In this document: positions 7,260-9,078 of the stretch, in pieces | How the letters are laid out: every line of letters starts with the position of its first letter | Numbering within the stretch: the first letter of the stretch is position 1 | Source: Chitinophagaceae bacterium UBA2791 | GTDB lineage: Bacteria > Bacteroidota > Bacteroidia > Chitinophagales > Chitinophagaceae | Length of the DNA stretch: 9,078 bases | NCBI GenBank assembly: GCA_002352105.1 | Contig: DEHV01000007.1 | Span: forward strand, 18,588 to 27,665 | Direction: 5' to 3' | Program-made: the position numbers and the translations under genes | The notes under the pieces: model-generated | Databases searched by the model: none | Seen by the model: only the letters and a program-made list of their open reading frames with translations | What the model was told of the DNA's origin: nothing

Positions 7260-8312
7260 ATGAAAATTCCGCCGAAAACGCATATGGTTAGTGTTCTGCA
7301 GACCAATGACAGAACTGTTCAGCGAATTATTCTTCAAAACGAGAAAGTTACAGTAGAGCTTACTAATATAGGCGCCAGTATAGTTTCCATCCAGACCCCT
7401 GATAAGAATGATATTAAAAAGAATATCGTTGCAGGTTTTGAAGAATTATCGCGATACAATTTCAATAAAGACTACCTGGGCTGCATTGTAGGGCGTTATG
7501 CTAACCGTATTTCAAATGGCTTGTTTACGCTGAATGATAAAAAGTATCAGCTATCGTTAAATGATGGCGTAAATCATTTGCACGGAGGATTTCATGGATT
7601 TCACTTGAAACATTGGTTGATAGATGCTCGTGCGGAAAATGAAGACGACTGTAGCGTAACTTTTTCTTGCAATAGTATTGATGGCGAGGAAGGTTATCCC
7701 GGTAACATGCATGCTAAAGTTCAATATAAACTTTCAGACAATCGTTTGATTCTATACTATACAGCGATAACAGATAAACATACTCCAGTCAATTTAACCA
7801 ATCACAGCTATTTCAATCTTAGCGGATTTGAGCAGGATACAATTTTAAATCACACATTGCTAATAAATGCAGATTATTATACGGAGAAATCTTCTTTGAA
7901 TACGCCTACAGGAAAAATTTTATCCGTGACTGGAACGGAACTGGATTTTAGAGCTTCGAAGATAATCCGCAAAGGGATTAATGGTTTTCCGGCTGATATG
8001 GGTTATGATCACAATTTTGTATTGCAGCAAAGAAAGGAAATAATAATGGCGGCAATTTTAAATGATCCGCTTTCTGGAAGAGCATTAACCGTATATACAG
8101 ACAAACCCGGAATTCAGCTATATACTGCGAATTATTGGAATGGCGCTCACATAGGGCCGCAAAATAAGCGCTATATAAAGCATGGGGCAGTTGCCCTGGA
8201 AACACAATTGTTTCCCGACAGCGTAAATCATCCGCATTTTCCTGATTGTATTTTGAAGCCGGAAGAAGTTTATGACTATACAACCATATTTCAATTTGAT
8301 ATAATTAACTAA
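7260..8312 (+). CDS. galM: Aldose 1-epimerase (galactose mutarotase)
   Basis: Interconverts alpha and beta anomers of aldoses such as galactose, glucose or xylose. The 350 residues fit the usual family length. Motifs in order are GRYANRI, NHLHGGFHGF with His108, TPVNLTNHSYFNL with catalytic acid His182, YDHNFVL with Asp250, YTANYWNG, and ALETQLFPDSVNHP with catalytic base Glu314. The set of His108, His182, Asp250 and Glu314 matches the active site of known mutarotases, so it should be active. No signal peptide or lipobox is present, so it is probably cytoplasmic, unlike several secreted Bacteroidota relatives. An in-frame TAG sits directly before the ATG (7257-7259), so no upstream start is possible; Met9 is the only near alternative. 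It follows the DUF5107 gene by 21 bases and precedes a sugar transporter. The exact sugar is not determinable. Confidence 0.95.
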   Translation: MKIPPKTHMVSVLQTNDRTVQRIILQNEKVTVELTNIGASIVSIQTPDKNDIKKNIVAGFEELSRYNFNKDYLGCIVGRYANRISNGLFTLNDKKYQLSLNDGVNHLHGGFHGFHLKHWLIDARAENEDDCSVTFSCNSIDGEEGYPGNMHAKVQYKLSDNRLILYYTAITDKHTPVNLTNHSYFNLSGFEQDTILNHTLLINADYYTEKSSLNTPTGKILSVTGTELDFRASKIIRKGINGFPADMGYDHNFVLQQRKEIIMAAILNDPLSGRALTVYTDKPGIQLYTANYWNGAHIGPQNKRYIKHGAVALETQLFPDSVNHPHFPDCILKPEEVYDYTTIFQFDIIN

Positions 8313-8336
8313 AACTTGAAATGTTATGAGTATTCC

Positions 8337-8361
8337 GGCGAACTGACGCCAATTTTATTTT
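8337..8361 (+). terminator. Weak hairpin with T-rich tail between epimerase and transporter genes
   Basis: GGCG (8337-8340) pairs with CGCC (8347-8350) around a six-base loop and is followed by AATTTTATTTT. The four-pair stem is short and the tail is interrupted, so at best it is a partial terminator or an mRNA-processing site that lowers transporter expression relative to upstream genes. It may be chance. Confidence 0.22.
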
Positions 8362-8376
8362 GACCAAAACAGCTAT

Positions 8377-9078
8377 ATGAAACAAAGCAATTTTAATCAT
8401 AAATACATTCTTGGCATATCATTCATATCGGCATTGGGCGGGTACTTATTTGGCTTTGACTTTGCCGTAATATCAGGCGCGCTTCCTTTTTTACAAAAGC
8501 AATTTGATTTGAACCAGTATTGGGAGGGCTTTGCGACAGGGAGCCTGGCTATAGGAGCTGTGGCGGGCTGCATTATTGCTGGTGCAGTTTCTGATAAGTA
8601 TGGGCGCAGAAAAAGCCTTATGGTAGCAGCGGTCATTTTCACTGTTTCTTCATTGGCAATGGCATTTGCGCACAATAGAGACTTTTTTATTGCTTCAAGA
8701 GCAATGGCAGGGGTGGGCGTAGGTATGGCATCGGTGTTGTCTCCTATGTATATTTCAGAAATTTCACCGGCTCCGTTCCGGGGTCGTATGGTAGCTATTA
8801 ACCAGTTAACTGTCGTAACCGGAATCCTCATTACCAATCTGGTAAATTATAGCCTTCGTAACTATGGAGATGATGGGTGGCGGTGGATGTTTGGGCTGGG
8901 CGCTATTCCATCTGGCTTGTTCTTTTTAGGCGCTATGTATTTGCCTGAAAGCCCCCGCTGGTTGATAAAAGCGGGAAAGAATGATGAAGCTAAAACCATT
9001 ATGAAAAGGATAGGAGGCGCCGACTATAGTCGGCAATCTTTACTATCCATTCAACAATCGCTTAGCGGTACAGGAAAA
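8377..9078 (+). CDS. Sugar porter family MFS transporter (XylE-like), 3'-truncated by window edge
   Basis: Inner-membrane sugar:proton symporter of the MFS sugar porter family; 234 codons are visible, about the first half of a usual 450-490 residue protein. The start ATG follows an in-frame TGA at 8344-8346. Helix 1 has GGYLFGFDFAVISGALPF with Asp28, equivalent to the proton-coupling Asp27 of E. coli XylE, which argues for proton symport rather than facilitation. Family signatures are DKYGRRKSL (73-81), GVGVGMASVLSPMYISEISP and PFRGRMVAINQ (112-143, where Gln143 aligns with a sugar-contacting Gln), and LPESPRWLIKAGK (189-201) after helix 6. The end shown is the start of the central cytoplasmic loop. 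It lies 64 bases after the epimerase gene and is likely co-transcribed. Substrate could be xylose, galactose, glucose or arabinose; the specificity half is mostly outside. Confidence 0.93.
   Translation, partial: MKQSNFNHKYILGISFISALGGYLFGFDFAVISGALPFLQKQFDLNQYWEGFATGSLAIGAVAGCIIAGAVSDKYGRRKSLMVAAVIFTVSSLAMAFAHNRDFFIASRAMAGVGVGMASVLSPMYISEISPAPFRGRMVAINQLTVVTGILITNLVNYSLRNYGDDGWRWMFGLGAIPSGLFFLGAMYLPESPRWLIKAGKNDEAKTIMKRIGGADYSRQSLLSIQQSLSGTGK

Noticed and set aside
8397..8837. 146-codon ORF on the minus strand
   Set aside because: It lies wholly opposite the MFS gene, whose plus-strand frame has clear sugar porter motifs; the antisense translation has no recognisable domain.

Overview
The window looks like a carbohydrate-use region from a member of the Bacteroidota. 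The grounds are a GH2-type glycosidase with an extra C-terminal module, a long DUF5107 plus TPR protein, a cupin/AraC regulator, and start codons with little or no Shine-Dalgarno sequence. A Chitinophagaceae- or Sphingobacteriia-like host is plausible, but I cannot fix the family from sequence alone.

Layout, left to right. Bases 2-2452 (+) hold the 3' part of a large glycoside hydrolase, cut by the left edge. It faces a convergent AraC-family regulator (2558-3457, -) across a 105-base gap that contains an in-frame 24-base tandem duplication running over the regulator's stop codon. A 421-base divergent intergenic region (3458-3878) follows. It has two inverted repeats that could be operators, a GC-rich palindrome, and a possible 18-codon leader ORF ending one base before the next gene. 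Then come three genes on + that look like one operon: a 1119-residue DUF5107/TPR protein (3879-7238), an aldose 1-epimerase (7260-8312, 21-base gap) and a sugar-porter MFS transporter (8377 to the right edge, 64-base gap, truncated).

How they may work together (inference): the glycosidase frees a sugar from a glycan or glycoside, the MFS protein imports it with protons, and the epimerase interconverts its anomers. The DUF5107/TPR protein, which has no signal peptide, may act in the cytoplasm on the same sugar or on a conjugate of it. The AraC protein probably senses a sugar through its cupin domain and controls one or both flanking units. No SusC/SusD pair is visible, so this is not a standard polysaccharide utilization locus within these limits.

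The least understood part is the DUF5107/TPR protein, beside an epimerase that may share its fold and a sugar importer. No RNA genes, CRISPR arrays, insertion sequences or attachment sites were seen.
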